Of a stretch of 34,728 nt of DNA, positions 33,691 to 34,728 are shown piece by piece; position 1 is the first letter of the stretch, and every line of letters starts with the position of its first letter. The notes under the pieces were generated by a model. The model worked only from the letters and a program-made list of their open reading frames with translations, was not told the DNA's origin and made no database searches. The stretch spans positions 1-34,728 of the forward strand of contig CAMKED010000010.1 of assembly GCA_946411475.1 (NCBI GenBank), given 5' to 3'. Origin of the DNA: an uncultured Clostridia bacterium. Its GTDB lineage: Bacteria > Bacillota > Clostridia > Oscillospirales > Oscillospiraceae. The translations under genes were made by a program, and so were the position numbers.

Positions 33691-33703
33691 AATTCTTCTT
33701 GAT

Positions 33704-34579
33704 TTACATGGATCGGCAGCCCTCACGGGCCTCAAAGAAGAGGGCCAGGGTGCCGGGACCGACGTGGGAACCCGTGACCGGCTCATAGCATACGGTCAGG
33801 ACCTCCTTCGGCGGATGGTTCCTGCGCAGCAGTTCGATCAGATATTCGGCGTCCTCCGGGCAGTCGGCGTGTGCAATTCCGATGGTCTGCTCCTCCGAAT
33901 CGACTACGTATTCGTCATAGCGCTTTGCAAGCTCCTCCAGGGCTTTTTTCCGGCCGCGAAGCTTGGCAAAGGCGACGATTTTTCCCTCTTCGTTGCCCTT
34001 GAGCAAAGGCTTAATCTGCAAAATGGTGCCGACGATGAACGAGAGATTGGACAGTCTTCCGCCCTTGCGGAGGTATTTCAGATCGTCCACCGTAAAGATA
34101 TTGCACAGACGATGCCGCAGGTCCATCAACTTCTCATAAATGGCGTCCAGAGACAGTCCGGCGAGCTTGTCCCGATAGGCCCGCAACACCAGCAGACCTT
34201 CGCCCAAAGACGCGCCGATGGTGTCCACCAGGCGAATCTTGCGCTCCGGGAACTCGGGGGCAAGCTCTTCGGCGGCCAGTTCCGCGGAAAGATAGGCGCC
34301 GCTGATGCCGGAGGACATCCCCACGAAGAGGATATCCTGCCCGCTTTGCAGAACGGGCCGCATCACGTCCATATAGTTTTGCGGATTGATCTGCGAGGTT
34401 GTCACTTCGGCGCCTTCCCGCATCGCTCCGTAGAAGGTCTTTCCGTCAAAGCCTTCGGTATCGAGGCAGGTGTGCCGCGCACCGTTGACGAAGTAAGGAA
34501 ACGGAATGACAGTAATGTCTTTTTCAGCGGCCAACTCTGAGGGCAGGTTGGCCGAGGTATCTGTCATGATCTGAAACAA
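33704..34579 (-). CDS. DegV family (fatty-acid-binding) protein
   Basis: FQIMTDTSANLPSELAAEKDITVIPFPYFVNG, TSQINPQNYMDVMRPVLQSGQDILFVGMSSGISGAYLSA, VDTIGASLGEGLLV, YLRKGGRLS. TTG start at 34579, 9 nt after AGGAGG. Confidence 0.95.
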   Translation of the reverse strand: MFQIMTDTSANLPSELAAEKDITVIPFPYFVNGARHTCLDTEGFDGKTFYGAMREGAEVTTSQINPQNYMDVMRPVLQSGQDILFVGMSSGISGAYLSAELAAEELAPEFPERKIRLVDTIGASLGEGLLVLRAYRDKLAGLSLDAIYEKLMDLRHRLCNIFTVDDLKYLRKGGRLSNLSFIVGTILQIKPLLKGNEEGKIVAFAKLRGRKKALEELAKRYDEYVVDSEEQTIGIAHADCPEDAEYLIELLRRNHPPKEVLTVCYEPVTGSHVGPGTLALFFEAREGCRSM

Positions 34580-34614
34580 GGCGCATGGCCTCCTTGTATC
34601 TAATATTGTACATT

Positions 34615-34643
34615 AGTTTACAACATACTTTGCATAATGTCAA
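34615..34643 (-). promoter_or_regulatory. sigma-A promoter for the degV gene
   Basis: Minus strand: TTGACA (34643-34638), 17-nt spacer, TAAACT (34620-34615). Confidence 0.75.
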
Positions 34644-34728
34644 TGGCAAATCCGAAGAAATCTGCCGGGTTGATCTGTGATGTCAATTGATGTGAACCAC
34701 TTTCTTGAAAAAAGATAAGCGCTCGGTA

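Noticed and set aside
1-34728. tRNA, rRNA, transposase/integrase, defence-system or prophage genes
   Set aside because: Scanned intergenic gaps and ORF translations by eye; none recognised. A tRNAscan-SE, Infernal and DefenseFinder run would be needed to exclude them firmly.

Overview
This is a gene-dense stretch of core chromosome from a moderately GC-rich Gram-positive anaerobe. It looks clostridial (Oscillospiraceae/Ruminococcaceae-like), inferred from gene content and small-protein families; no taxonomic search was run. Most of the window is housekeeping. On the minus strand are addAB (addA truncated by the window edge), aqpZ, an ATP-grasp protein, a phosphohexomutase, a coiled-coil protein, rsmD, uvrC, an HPr-like gene, an NTF2-like and a HEAT-repeat gene, mutS2, recO, a YqzL-like small gene, era, a GNAT gene, ybeY, phoH, yqfD and yqfC. 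Further features are a SPFH/triple zinc-ribbon protein, a TSCPD-domain + OhrR-like regulator operon, a YlbJ-like membrane protein, a 69-aa four-Cys protein, a large secreted caspase-fold-like protease candidate with two composite repeats, an MBL-fold lipoprotein, a heterodimeric ABC exporter and a DegV protein. I saw no tRNA/rRNA, CRISPR, integrase, transposase or prophage. The items most worth follow-up are: (1) the TSCPD + OhrR operon, with an OhrR-box-like operator just downstream of a consensus promoter; (2) the large secreted protein with a His/Cys dyad candidate and duplicated [Listeria-Bacteroides repeat + unassigned ~150-aa module] units; (3) an exact 15-bp tandem duplication that creates two staggered sigma-A promoters, followed by a 12-bp perfect palindrome, ahead of the ABC exporter; (4) the out-of-frame overlap of yqzL and recO; (5) HEAT-repeat and NTF2-like genes tightly linked to recO-mutS2.
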